A stretch of 64,000 nt of DNA. It comes from Paraburkholderia sp. Tr-20389 (GTDB lineage: Bacteria; Pseudomonadota; Gammaproteobacteria; Burkholderiales; Burkholderiaceae). Of this stretch, positions 9,991 through 18,442 are shown one piece after another; position 1 is the first letter of the stretch; each line of letters begins with the position of its first letter. The stretch lies in the NCBI RefSeq assembly GCF_017104565.1, contig NZ_JAAGPD010000028.1:62001-126000 (forward strand), in the 5' to 3' direction. The notes below the pieces were generated by a model, which saw only the letters and a list, made by a program, of their open reading frames with translations, did no database searches and was not told where the DNA came from. The position numbers were made by a program, and so were the translations under genes.

Positions 9991-10409
9991 AACCAACGAA
10001 CTCTAAGGAGCAGGTCAATCATGAAATACGGTGCAGAGGTGCAGGATGCGGCCCGAGGCGATGACGGGCTGAATAATGCGCAGGACGGTCTAGACCGAGA
10101 CGGTCGCAATGTGCCGTCAGATTCGGTCAGAAACTGGGCGTGGACCACCTCGCACAGTCAGTACGATTGGATGGACTCACATGCGCCGTTCGCGTGCGTC
10201 GACTAGATTTTGAGTGCAGTGGTGTTCGCGGGTTTCTCGTGCCACCAGTGCCCGGGGCTTTCCCTATATTCACGCGGCATCCGCTTAATGGGGTTTTCCG
10301 TCCCGTTCGCATTGTAATCCTGAGTGGCTTTTGAGACCGTCGATCAATCGCCTGCCTAATGCCGCGCGACGCGTAGATGTAGTTTGCGTCCAAACAAACA
10401 GTGCTTATC
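9991..10409. other. intergenic upstream of pyruvate carboxylase
   Basis: About 420 bp with no recognisable gene; short frames on both strands lack family features. It should contain the promoter for the carboxylase gene, but no convincing promoter or Shine-Dalgarno site is visible. Confidence 0.45.
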
Positions 10410-13400
10410 ATGAACCAATCTCCAATCCGATCGTTGCTGATTGCCAACCGTTCTGAGATCGCGATTCGCGTATTGCGTGCGGCCGCCGAGATGGACATCC
10501 GCACTGTTGCGATCTACTCAAAGGAAGATCGCCTCGCGCTTCATCGCTTCAAGGCCGACGAAAGCTACTTGGTGGGCGAGGAGAAAAAGCCCTTAGCCGC
10601 ATACCTTGATATAGATGACATTCTGCGTATTGCGCGGTTGGCGAAAGTCGATGCCATACATCCGGGCTATGGCTTTCTTTCAGAGAATCCAGATTTTGCA
10701 CAAGCCGTTATCGATGCGGGCATACGTTGGATCGGACCGTCGCCGAAAGTCATGCGCATGCTTGGGAACAAGGTGGCTGCACGCAACGTTGCTATCTCTG
10801 CGGGCGTTCCGGTCATGCCTGCCTCGCCCCCCCTTCCTCGAGAACTCGACGAATGTAAGCGACTTGCGGTCGAAATCGGTTATCCACTGATGCTCAAGGC
10901 AAGCTGGGGCGGGGGTGGGCGCGGCATGAGGGTACTGGAAAGTGAACTCGAGCTTGAGTCAGCGATCGTCGGAGCCAGACGGGAGGCGCTAGCCGCGTTT
11001 GGTAGCGACGAGGTGTATCTGGAGAAGCTTGTGCGCAATGCCCGCCACGTCGAGGTGCAGGTGCTGGGCGATACACACGGAAACCTAGTGCATCTCTATG
11101 AACGCGACTGCACTGTTCAGCGGCGCAACCAGAAGGTCGTGGAGCGGGCTCCAGCGCCGTATCTCGATGACGGCGCCCGTGCAGTGCTCTGCGAGTCGGC
11201 ACTGCGTCTGGTGCGCGCTGTCGGCTATACGCATGCAGGGACGATTGAGTTTCTGATGGACGCAGACTCAGGCGAGTTCTACTTCATCGAAGTCAATCCG
11301 CGCATCCAGGTCGAACACACGGTAACCGAAGTCATTACCGGCGTCGATATCGTCAAGGCCCAAATCCGCGTCACTGAGGGCGGGGCCATAGGACTTGTGG
11401 ACGACGTCCTTGACCAAGATGGTGTGGTCGAACAACGTGCAGCGGGCGTGCCAGCACAAGCGGAGATCCCTCTGAACGGCCATGCCCTTCAGTGTCGCAT
11501 CACGACAGAGGACCCTGAAAACGGCTTTCTGCCCGACTACGGACGGCTGACCGCATACCGGGCAGCATCAGGATTTGGTGTCCGTCTCGATGCCGGCACA
11601 GCATACAGCGGAGCAGTTATCACGCCGTACTACGATTCACTGCTTGTCAAAGTGACGACTTGGGCGCCGACGGCAGCTGAATCAATCCGGCGGATGGACC
11701 GCGCGCTGCGCGAGTTTCGGATTCGCGGTGTCGCGTCGAACCTTCAATTTCTCGAGAATGTCATCAATCATCCCGCTTTTGCGCGAGGCGAACTAACGAC
11801 GCGCTTCATTGACCTGACACCGGAACTGCTCGCTTTTGCGAAACGCAGGGATCGCGCTTCGAAGCTGCTGCGCTATCTTGGTGAAGTGTGCGTCAACGGA
11901 CACCCGGAAATGAAGGGCCGTTCATTGCCCACGTTGCCGCTACCGCAACCGGTGCAACCAAAATTGGCCGCTGTCGGTACTATACCTGCGGGTACACGAG
12001 ATCGTCTTAAAGAATTGGGCGCTGAAGGATTTACGCGCTGGATGCTGGACGAAAAGCGGGTGCTACTTACCGATACCACGATGCGCGACGCGCATCAATC
12101 GCTCTTTGCCACGCGAATGCGCACGGCCGACATGCTACCGATCGCTCCGTTCTATGCCGGAGGGCTATCGGAGCTGTTTTCGATGGAGTGCTGGGGCGGA
12201 GCGACTTTTGACGTGGCACTCCGCTTTCTCAAGGAAGACCCATGGCAGCGTCTTGCGCAGTTGCGCGAGCGCGTGCCTAACATCCTGTTCCAGATGCTCC
12301 TGCGCGGCTCGAACGCCGTGGGCTACACGAACTACGCGGATAATGTTGTTCGCTTTTTCGTGCAGCAGGCGGCGGATGCTGGCGTCGACGTGTTTCGCGT
12401 GTTCGATTCGCTCAATTGGGTGAGCAATATGCGTGTCGCAATTGACGCTGTACGGGAAAGCGGAGCGCTGTGCGAAGGGGCAATCTGCTACACAGGCGAT
12501 CTGTTCGACGCTTCTCGCTCGAAGTACAACCTCAAATACTATGTCGGGATCGCCCGCGAATTACAGCGCGCCGGCGTGCACATTCTGGCCATCAAAGACA
12601 TGGCGGGCATCTGTCGTCCCCACGCTGCTGCGGCGCTCGTGAAGGCGTTCAAGGAGGAGACAGGCCTGCCCGTCCATTTCCATACGCACGACACCAGCGG
12701 CATTTCGGCCGCTTCGGCACTCGCCGCGATCAATGCCGGATGCGATGCCGTGGACGGCGCGCTCGATGCGATGAGCGGCCTCACGTCGCAACCGAACTTG
12801 TCGAGTATTGCTGCTGCACTGGCAGGGACCGAGCGTGATCCCGGGCTCAGTCTTGAGCGGCTGCACGAGGCGTCGACGTACTGGGAAGGCGTGCGCCGGT
12901 ACTATGCACCATTTGAATCAGAAATCAAGGCCGGCACGGCCGACGTCTACCGTCACGAAATGCCGGGCGGCCAGTACACGAACCTGCGCGAGCAGGCACG
13001 ATCGCTTGGAATTGAGCATCGCTGGACAGAGGTGTCGCGCGCGTACGCCGACATCAACCGGGCGTTCGGCGACATCGTAAAGGTCACGCCGACCTCTAAG
13101 GTGGTCGGTGATATGGCATTGATGATGGTGGCCAACGATCTGAGCGCTGCTGATGTCTGCGACCCCGCGAAGGAAATTGCTTTTCCTGAATCAGTGGTGT
13201 CCCTTTTCAAGGGAGAACTTGGGTTCCCCCCCGACGGATTTCCAGCGGAGCTGTCACGCAAGGTGCTGCGGGGCGACCCGCCCGTGCCATATCGTCCAGG
13301 AGATCAGCTTCCGGCAGTCGATCTGGAAGCGGCGCGCGCGCAGGGCGCGGTAGCCTGCGAACAACCGCTCGATGACCGTCAGCTCGCTTCGTACCTGATG

Positions 13401-13922
13401 TATCCGAAACAGACGGCCGACTACTATGCCCACCTGCATTCGTACAGCGACACTTCCGCACTGCCTACGGCTGCGTTCCTGTATGGCCTGCAACCGCAAG
13501 AAGAAGTTGGCATCGATATCGACGCCGGAAAAACGCTGCTTGTGTCGCTGCAGGGACATCACAAAGATGTCGACGAAGGGGTGGTGAAGGTCCAGTTCGA
13601 ACTGAACGGTCAGTCGCGCACGGCCGTCATCGAGCAACGTAATGCTGCGCAGACGGGGCCAACACGTAAGAGCCGCCCGATCGCCAACCCGGAAAATCGT
13701 TTGCATGTCGCCGCACCGATGCCGGGCCTGATCGTAACCGTGCCGGTTCAACCGGGGCAGCGCGTGTCGGCGGGCAGTACGCTCATCGCACTGGAGGCGA
13801 TGAAGATGGAGACGCATATCGCCGCAGAGCGCGACTGTGAGATCGCCAGCGTGCATGTGCAGCCGGGTGAACGCGTTGCAGCAAAGGACCTGTTGATCGA
13901 ATTGAAAACGCCAGCAGAATGA
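10410..13922 (+). CDS. pyc: pyruvate carboxylase
   Basis: 1170-residue cytoplasmic biotin enzyme converting pyruvate, bicarbonate and ATP to oxaloacetate (anaplerosis). Biotin carboxylase domain at ~8-460 with ATP-grasp loop KASWGGGGRGMRV and FYFIEVNPRIQVEHTVTE. Carboxyltransferase domain from ~545 with LTDTTMRDAHQSLFATRM and metal-site GLPVHFHTHDTSG. Biotinyl domain at the C-terminus with ALEAMKMETHI (biotinylated lysine near residue 1131). All three domains are on one chain, as in alpha-type Pyc. Start at ATG 10410 (MNQSPIRSLLIANRSEIAIR); a GTG at 10401 is possible. Flanked by relics on both sides. Confidence 0.95.
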   Translation: MNQSPIRSLLIANRSEIAIRVLRAAAEMDIRTVAIYSKEDRLALHRFKADESYLVGEEKKPLAAYLDIDDILRIARLAKVDAIHPGYGFLSENPDFAQAVIDAGIRWIGPSPKVMRMLGNKVAARNVAISAGVPVMPASPPLPRELDECKRLAVEIGYPLMLKASWGGGGRGMRVLESELELESAIVGARREALAAFGSDEVYLEKLVRNARHVEVQVLGDTHGNLVHLYERDCTVQRRNQKVVERAPAPYLDDGARAVLCESALRLVRAVGYTHAGTIEFLMDADSGEFYFIEVNPRIQVEHTVTEVITGVDIVKAQIRVTEGGAIGLVDDVLDQDGVVEQRAAGVPAQAEIPLNGHALQCRITTEDPENGFLPDYGRLTAYRAASGFGVRLDAGTAYSGAVITPYYDSLLVKVTTWAPTAAESIRRMDRALREFRIRGVASNLQFLENVINHPAFARGELTTRFIDLTPELLAFAKRRDRASKLLRYLGEVCVNGHPEMKGRSLPTLPLPQPVQPKLAAVGTIPAGTRDRLKELGAEGFTRWMLDEKRVLLTDTTMRDAHQSLFATRMRTADMLPIAPFYAGGLSELFSMECWGGATFDVALRFLKEDPWQRLAQLRERVPNILFQMLLRGSNAVGYTNYADNVVRFFVQQAADAGVDVFRVFDSLNWVSNMRVAIDAVRESGALCEGAICYTGDLFDASRSKYNLKYYVGIARELQRAGVHILAIKDMAGICRPHAAAALVKAFKEETGLPVHFHTHDTSGISAASALAAINAGCDAVDGALDAMSGLTSQPNLSSIAAALAGTERDPGLSLERLHEASTYWEGVRRYYAPFESEIKAGTADVYRHEMPGGQYTNLREQARSLGIEHRWTEVSRAYADINRAFGDIVKVTPTSKVVGDMALMMVANDLSAADVCDPAKEIAFPESVVSLFKGELGFPPDGFPAELSRKVLRGDPPVPYRPGDQLPAVDLEAARAQGAVACEQPLDDRQLASYLMYPKQTADYYAHLHSYSDTSALPTAAFLYGLQPQEEVGIDIDAGKTLLVSLQGHHKDVDEGVVKVQFELNGQSRTAVIEQRNAAQTGPTRKSRPIANPENRLHVAAPMPGLIVTVPVQPGQRVSAGSTLIALEAMKMETHIAAERDCEIASVHVQPGERVAAKDLLIELKTPAE

Positions 13923-14155
13923 AGCCGGACATTCGTTGAACGCCGATTTGCAGAGGCTTGACGCCCTCCCCGCCCTCAGCCTGCGGCTGCCGCGCATGGC
14001 GCGGAAAGGACGGGGATTCCTTCTGCAAGACGGCGACGTCCCGCCGCGAGAATGTTCACTGCCGCATTGACGCCGCACTGGTGATACGCGCCACATTCGA
14101 GACAGGCTCAATCCCTTATTCCAAGACCTTCCCGGCCCTTCGGGCCAGTGCGCCT
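13923..14155 (-). pseudogene. tnpB: tnpB (IS200/IS605-type) C-terminal relic
   Basis: On the minus strand from the IS3 end the reading PKGREGLGIRD, a stop, then ACLECGAYHQCGVNAAVNIL and AAGRRRLAEGIPVLS ends at a stop at 13976-13978. This is the RuvC/zinc-ribbon end of TnpB (CxxC, then xVNAAxNIL). A TGA replaces the tryptophan normally after GIRE, and the second ribbon cysteine pair is reduced. Only the last ~60 codons remain; the rest is cut off at the IS3 left end. The ~50 bp below the stop, next to pyc, corresponds to the element's 3' end, where a guide RNA is made in live elements. Confidence 0.7.
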
Positions 14156-14216
14156 AGAGGTGGCGCCGCTTGTTCGGACAGGGTTCCGAGATTTTTAAGT
14201 GGAATTGTTGGGGGAA

Positions 14217-15047
14217 TCAAGCTGCCGATTTTATCGCTGGCAGCGTGGCGAAGCATGCTTCATCCGGCGTCTGATCGGCTAGCCTCGAATGAGGTCGATT
14301 CTGGTTATACCAGTTCAGGTAATTGCCGATTGATCGACGCGCGTGACCTACCGAGTCGTACGCTTTCAAATAAACCTCTTCATATTTGACGCTGCGCCAC
14401 ACCTGTTCGACGAACACGTTGTCACGCCAGGCACCTTTTCCGTCCATCGACAGGAGAACCTTCCGGCCGAGAACCGCGTCGGTGAATTCGGCTGCAGTGA
14501 ACTGGCTTCCTTGATCCGTGTAGACGATCTCAGGCAGCCCGTATTTCGCAAATGCTTCCTCCAGCGCCTCGACAGCATGGCAGCTCTCCAGCGTGGTCGC
14601 CACCCGGTGCGCCAACACCCGGCGGCTCGCCCAGTCCACGACGGCCGTCAGATAGACGAAGCCCCGCGCCATCGGGATATAGCTCGTATCGAGCGCCCAG
14701 ACCTGATTGGCCCGATCGATTTTCCGGTTGCGCAGCAGGTACGGCCAGATCCTGTGGGCTGCATGCTTGCGGCTCGTATTTGGCTTGCGATACAACGCCT
14801 CGACGCCCATGCGCTTCATCAAGGTGCCGACGTGCCTGCGTCCGACTGAGATACCTTCGCGACGCAGTGGACGTGCCAACATTCGCGCCCCGGCAAATGG
14901 ATGCTCGAGGGGAAGCTCGTCAATCCGGCGCATCAATTTCAGATCCGCTTCGCTGACCCCACGCGGCTGATAATAGGCACTCGAGCGGCTTATGCCTAAC
15001 AGCCGGACCTGCTGCGCCACCAGCAGGGCGTGATCACGATCGATCAT
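14217..15047 (-). CDS. IS3-family transposase OrfB (DDE catalytic part)
   Basis: 276-residue rve-type integrase core. The catalytic residues are visible: D in VWALDTSYIPM, D in VYTDQGSQF and E in FVEQVWRSVKYEEVY, followed by the HxxYNxxRPH-like YNQNRPHS. The ATG overlaps the orfA stop by 4 nt. The active form is expected to be the OrfAB fusion made by -1 frameshifting at 15089-15095. Confidence 0.93.
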   Translation of the reverse strand: MIDRDHALLVAQQVRLLGISRSSAYYQPRGVSEADLKLMRRIDELPLEHPFAGARMLARPLRREGISVGRRHVGTLMKRMGVEALYRKPNTSRKHAAHRIWPYLLRNRKIDRANQVWALDTSYIPMARGFVYLTAVVDWASRRVLAHRVATTLESCHAVEALEEAFAKYGLPEIVYTDQGSQFTAAEFTDAVLGRKVLLSMDGKGAWRDNVFVEQVWRSVKYEEVYLKAYDSVGHARRSIGNYLNWYNQNRPHSRLADQTPDEACFATLPAIKSAA

Positions 15048-15352
15048 CGCTTTACGCCCAGCAGTCCCGCCTTGCTGAGCGCGCTTTCTAAAAAATCATT
15101 CTCCAACGTCAGCTGTCCGATCTTCGCGTGCAACACCTTCACGTCGATTGGCGGTGCAGCTGGGGTCGCGTTGCCCGCGTCGAACACATCGGCAACTCGC
15201 TCCTGCAACTGCTTCTTCCAGTCCGTGATCTGGTTCGGATGGACATCAAATTGCTGGGCCAACTCTGCCAGCGTCTTGTCGCCCTTGAGCGCCGCTAGTG
15301 CCACCTTTGCCTTGAATGCCGGTGAGTGTGTCCGTCGGTTTCGTTTCGTCAT
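15044..15352 (-). CDS. IS3-family transposase OrfA
   Basis: 102 residues. HTH at ~8-45 (YSPAFKAKVALAAL-type motif SPAFKAKVALAALKG, LAELAQQFDVHPNQITDWKK) binds the terminal repeats. A leucine-zipper-like segment follows at ~70-95 (IGQLTLENDFLESAL). Near the end the codons GAT TTT TTA form a T TTT TTA heptamer that allows a -1 shift into orfB. Confidence 0.92.
   Translation of the reverse strand: MTKRNRRTHSPAFKAKVALAALKGDKTLAELAQQFDVHPNQITDWKKQLQERVADVFDAGNATPAAPPIDVKVLHAKIGQLTLENDFLESALSKAGLLGVKR
15089..15095 (-). promoter_or_regulatory. programmed -1 frameshift heptamer (IS3)
   Basis: Minus-strand T TTT TTA in the correct zero frame inside orfA. Slipping back one base leads through an open stretch directly into the orfB frame, giving OrfAB. 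Confidence 0.6.
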
Positions 15353-15567
15353 CTTCTGGTTCCTTTGCCGGCATTATGCCAGGCTCACGCCCCAGCTTTT
15401 CCACTCAATGATCTGTCCGAATTTCCGGAGCCACCTCTCCGTTTTCCTATCGCCAACGCCGTGCTGTCTCGAAAACCGTCACGATGATCTGCGCCTCAGT
15501 AGGGGTAACAAACGCACGCACGTCACGAACCGTGGCGGACAGACGAAGCCAAGTGGGATGCTCCACG

Positions 15568-15846
15568 TCAGGCACCGTTCACCGCATCCTTGAACGCCTT
15601 GCCCGCCGTAAACTTCACCGTCCTCGCCGCGGCAATCTGGATTTCCGCACCGGTGGCGGGATTGCGGCCCGTCCGCGCGGCACGTTGACCCGTCGAAAAC
15701 GAGCCGAAGCCGATCAGCTGCACGGTCTCGCCCTGCGTGACGGCCGTGGTGATGGTGCCGATCAGTGCTTCGAGGGTGTCGGCGGCGGCGGCCTTGCTCG
15801 CGCCGGTTTCAGCGGCGACCGCGTCGATGAGGTCCTGCTTGTTCAT
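15568..15846 (-). CDS. HU-family DNA-binding protein
   Basis: 92-residue nucleoid protein starting [11 protein letters not shown]. It has the HU beta-arm signature [21 protein letters not shown] (split here) and a C-terminal [12 protein letters not shown]. The start at 15846 is preceded by AGGAG; an upstream frame to 15927 is not family-like. HU bends DNA and supports replication, recombination and phage integration. It lies between IS3 and the first phage gene. It is probably a host gene, but a prophage-edge location cannot be excluded. Confidence 0.93.
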   Translation of the reverse strand: MNKQDLIDAVAAETGASKAAAADTLEALIGTITTAVTQGETVQLIGFGSFSTGQRAARTGRNPATGAEIQIAAARTVKFTAGKAFKDAVNGA

Positions 15847-16436
15847 GGGGGTGCTCCTGCTGGTTGTTATGGATGCCGTCACCCTACCCGATCCCTGCGC
15901 GTCCGCGCAATCCACGCGCGCTGACACGAGCGGAACGGCCGGACGCGCGTCCGGTGCTCACCCGACCGGCCGCCCCGTTAATCGAGTAATTGGTTAGCTA
16001 AAAAAATGTCCCGAAATGAAGGGTATACTATGGCCCTAATTATCTACCCCTTCATTTCGCCGTTCTTTACTTCCCCACCGGGGGGCTTTAATTGCCATCT
16101 TCCTTCAGCATGACCAGACGCCCGCTGAAAGGTATCGTGAACGCAACCAATCGCAAGGCGGCAGCCAAGCCGAGATAACTGCCTCATTATCACGGCCACC
16201 CCGCCCCGATGCGATCGACCATCCAATCGATGCCGCCCCTTCGCTATCGCACGACACCCGGCCATTTCAGTGTCTCTTGCCAAGGTTGAACCGCCGCTCG
16301 AATGACCATACGCGGACGTCAGCGAACGGCTGCCACTGGCCCGAGTATCGACGACGGACTTCAGGTCTCCTCGCCGGACTGAATCCGATAACTGCTCGAC
16401 CGTCGTCGCGACACGTTTGGATTTGGATCTCAGGGT
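15847..16436. other. probable left prophage junction region, no confident gene
   Basis: 590 bp between HU and the last gene of the leftward phage operon. Minus-strand frames at 16044-16283 and 16267-16539 are open but have no family features. The stretch contains the inverted repeat at 16012-16059. No tRNA or obvious attachment core can be named because the other prophage end is outside the window. Confidence 0.4.
16012..16059. repeat. 12-bp perfect inverted repeat with 24-nt spacer
   Basis: CGAAATGAAGGG at 16012-16023 and CCCTTCATTTCG at 16048-16059, enclosing an AT-rich 24-nt loop. It could be a regulator site, a terminator-like structure or part of an attachment region. Confidence 0.6.
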
Positions 16437-16721
16437 CTAGCGGCCCTTTTCCTGAAAGAGCCCGTCGGGCGACGATATGATCGTCCGAAAGGTCTCGCCC
16501 TTCAGATAGCGACGGTACGCGAGAATCGCAATATTCCAAATCTCGCGTGCGACCTCTGGGCCACTGTCCAGCACGTTGCCGTCTCGGTCAATGATAGCCA
16601 GCGTGGCGGGTTGACCGCGCTCGTCCATAAAGACGTAACGGTCCCAGGCTCGGGCGCTGACAATCGAGTGCTTCAGTATCGGCCCGCTCTCCGGGTCATG
16701 TTCGATCTGATCCTCTCGCAT
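16437..16721 (-). CDS. small phage protein of unknown function
   Basis: 94 residues starting MREDQIEHDPESGP. GGAG sits close before the ATG, and this start removes a low-complexity upstream stretch. The segment WDRYVFMDERGQPATLAIID followed by RDGNVLDSGPEVAREIW suggests a compact beta-rich fold. Last gene of the leftward early operon. No family recognised. Confidence 0.6.
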   Translation of the reverse strand: MREDQIEHDPESGPILKHSIVSARAWDRYVFMDERGQPATLAIIDRDGNVLDSGPEVAREIWNIAILAYRRYLKGETFRTIISSPDGLFQEKGR

Positions 16722-16942
16722 CTCCGTTCTCCCTCGGGTGTGATCCCGTTCGGCAGCGTGCTCCTCCGGAGCCGGCAGGCTCGCCCCACGTGTAGACGCA
16801 TCACTTGGTCCCGTCGTACACAATTACACCATCCGCCCATACTTTTCATACAGGCGATTCTCTGCATGCCTCGCAATGCCGAAATAGTCGCCCTCGCTTT
16901 TCGACGCTCACCGCATCGAATACGGACGCAGGCTCGGGCACC

Positions 16943-17494
16943 CTAAGATTCACACGTCACTTCACGTTCCGCGCAGCCATAGTCGACTCCCTTCGAAACG
17001 GGTTTGAGCTTCTTGAGATCGAACAGATACGTTGGCGCAACGAGCCGCATGATCTGGCGGCGCGTAGGCTTCACGACCGGCACCGGCTTAAGGCGTGCAT
17101 GGACGTCGACAACATCCGCGTGCAGGCGGAAGGCATATGCGATCTCACGCAGCGTCTGAGGCCATTCGGCGGGCAGGTTCGCGTCATGCATGCCCTGCAG
17201 GTCGCGTAGCAAAGGCATGTGGATGTAAAGGAAGCGTGCGAAGCGTCCCGCGTCGCCGCTTTCCGTGGCTAAACGCACAGCGATGTCGCGTACGCCGAAG
17301 AACTCAAGCGACTTCTCATAGACCTCGTCAGGTACCAGCCAGCCGATCGCGCAACGCTTCCCGTCCGGTGCGCGGTACATGCACTTCACGCCGTCAGCGG
17401 TGGCGCGCGCGTTCTGCCGGAGCATGGCGGTGGCCACGATATCGAAGACGTCCTGCGCGCTCAGGAGCGGTAGCATAGTGGTAGTGATTCGCAT
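16943..17494 (-). CDS. phage protein of unknown function
   Basis: 183 residues. AAGGAG lies 9 nt before the ATG. The centre carries CMYRAPDGKRCAIGWLVPDE, a pattern seen in small phage and host proteins of unknown role, followed by helical segments (LRDLQGMHDANLP). The C-terminus is basic. Part of the leftward early operon downstream of recombination genes. Confidence 0.7.
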   Translation of the reverse strand: MRITTTMLPLLSAQDVFDIVATAMLRQNARATADGVKCMYRAPDGKRCAIGWLVPDEVYEKSLEFFGVRDIAVRLATESGDAGRFARFLYIHMPLLRDLQGMHDANLPAEWPQTLREIAYAFRLHADVVDVHARLKPVPVVKPTRRQIMRLVAPTYLFDLKKLKPVSKGVDYGCAEREVTCES

Positions 17495-17507
17495 GATATT
17501 GGACTCC

Positions 17508-17675
17508 TTAATTTATGGGGCAAACTGCGAGAACCGCGAACAGCCACCGCACGATTGCCACGATACCCGCGAACGAACCGATGATCATCAGGCTAATCAG
17601 CCCGAGGCTCGCCAGCCCGATCAGCGCAACGACCGCGCGGGCGATCGGCGGCAGCGGGCGGCTCGGCTCAGTCAT
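17508..17675 (-). CDS. small membrane protein
   Basis: 55 residues starting MTEPSRPLPPIARAVVALIG. Two hydrophobic segments at ~11-32 and ~36-52 (LISLMIIGSFAGIVAIV, WLFAVLAV). It starts 7 nt after the previous gene stops, in the same operon. Function unknown; small phage membrane proteins may act on host physiology or lysis timing. Confidence 0.6.
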   Translation of the reverse strand: MTEPSRPLPPIARAVVALIGLASLGLISLMIIGSFAGIVAIVRWLFAVLAVCPIN

Positions 17676-17682
17676 GGTCGTC

Positions 17683-18186
17683 CTACTCGTCGGTGTAGAA
17701 CGCGTTCGTCATGTCGACCGTAGCGGGCACCTCGTGCTTGAGCAGGCCGACGAGCTTTGCGGTTTCGTCTGGTGTGGGAAGCACCTGCGCACGCGCCACG
17801 CAGGCGCAAGTGCCGCCTTCCTTCGGGGTGACCGTGAGCTTGCCGAACTTCGACTCGATGAACAACAGGTCGCCCTTGCCGCGTCCGTTGCCAAGATGCA
17901 GGTGCAGGCTCACCGACTCGAACTCACCGGCCCACCTGAGCGTGCCGAGCTGCGGATAGCGCACATGCGTGAGGTGATCGTCATCGGTCCCCGGCACCGG
18001 CATGTTCCGGTCGTCAGGCGGCGAATAGAGTGCACCGCGCAGCCCGAAGGCGAGCGAGTCGAGATAGCGGTTCGGCACATCAAAACCGAGCTTGATGTCA
18101 ACGGCGGTCTTTTCTTGGTCGCCATGCAGTTCGCTTCTGACGTTCAGGCGCAGAATTTGTACGGGATGCTTCTGTAGCGCGATCAT
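17683..18186 (-). CDS. phage protein of unknown function
   Basis: 167 residues starting MIALQKHPVQILRLNVR, with GGAG six nt upstream of the ATG. The reading has regular beta-strand pattern (TAVDIKLGFDVPNRYLDSL, FESVSLHLHLGNGRG). The C-terminal part carries two cysteines (GGTCACVARAQ). An upstream extension of the frame is arginine-rich shadow and was dropped. No family recognised. Confidence 0.7.
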   Translation of the reverse strand: MIALQKHPVQILRLNVRSELHGDQEKTAVDIKLGFDVPNRYLDSLAFGLRGALYSPPDDRNMPVPGTDDDHLTHVRYPQLGTLRWAGEFESVSLHLHLGNGRGKGDLLFIESKFGKLTVTPKEGGTCACVARAQVLPTPDETAKLVGLLKHEVPATVDMTNAFYTDE

Positions 18187-18214
18187 CGGGTTCTCCTCGC
18201 GATCATGGTGCGGA

Positions 18215-18442
18215 TCAGAGCGAAGCGCCGAAACGGTGCGACTCAATGTGAAGCCCTTCGAGTTCGAGCACCGCGCTCGCCTCGTCGAGTTCGGCGATCT
18301 CAAGGTTCGCATCAAGCATGGCCTTAAAGCCCGCGTAAAAAGCGATACGCAGGTCATGCACGACCGCGGGCGATGCATAGGCGATGTGACGCGCGGAGAA
18401 GTCGTTCCAGCGCGCGTCGATCGACTTGACGCCGGGCTTCAT
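18215..18442 (-). CDS. small phage protein of unknown function
   Basis: 75 residues (MKPGVKSIDARWNDFSAR...). It overlaps the stop of the upstream annealing-protein gene by 4 nt (ATGA), which supports it as a real co-translated gene. Mixed helical content; no recognised family. Confidence 0.65.
   Translation of the reverse strand: MKPGVKSIDARWNDFSARHIAYASPAVVHDLRIAFYAGFKAMLDANLEIAELDEASAVLELEGLHIESHRFGASL

Larger units (their letters stand above)
14156..15438 (-). mobile_element. IS3-family insertion sequence, complete
   Basis: About 1.28 kb with overlapping orfA and orfB and imperfect terminal inverted repeats. The left end has AGAGGTGGC then TTCGGACAG (14156-14181). The right end, read in reverse, has AGAGGTGGC then TTCGGACAG (15438-15413). 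An 8-bp divergent stretch lies between the two blocks in each end. No clear target duplication is seen. The left end cuts into a tnpB relic. Both orfs and the slippery site are intact, so the element may be active. Confidence 0.85.

Noticed and set aside
9754-10206. 150-residue plus-strand open frame as an intact gene
   Set aside because: Only the EtfB-like stretch inside it is recognisable; flanking residues are shadow composition, so it is called a relic.
14156-15438. Target-site duplication of the IS3 element
   Set aside because: Flanking bases do not give a matching 3-5 bp direct repeat, so none is annotated.
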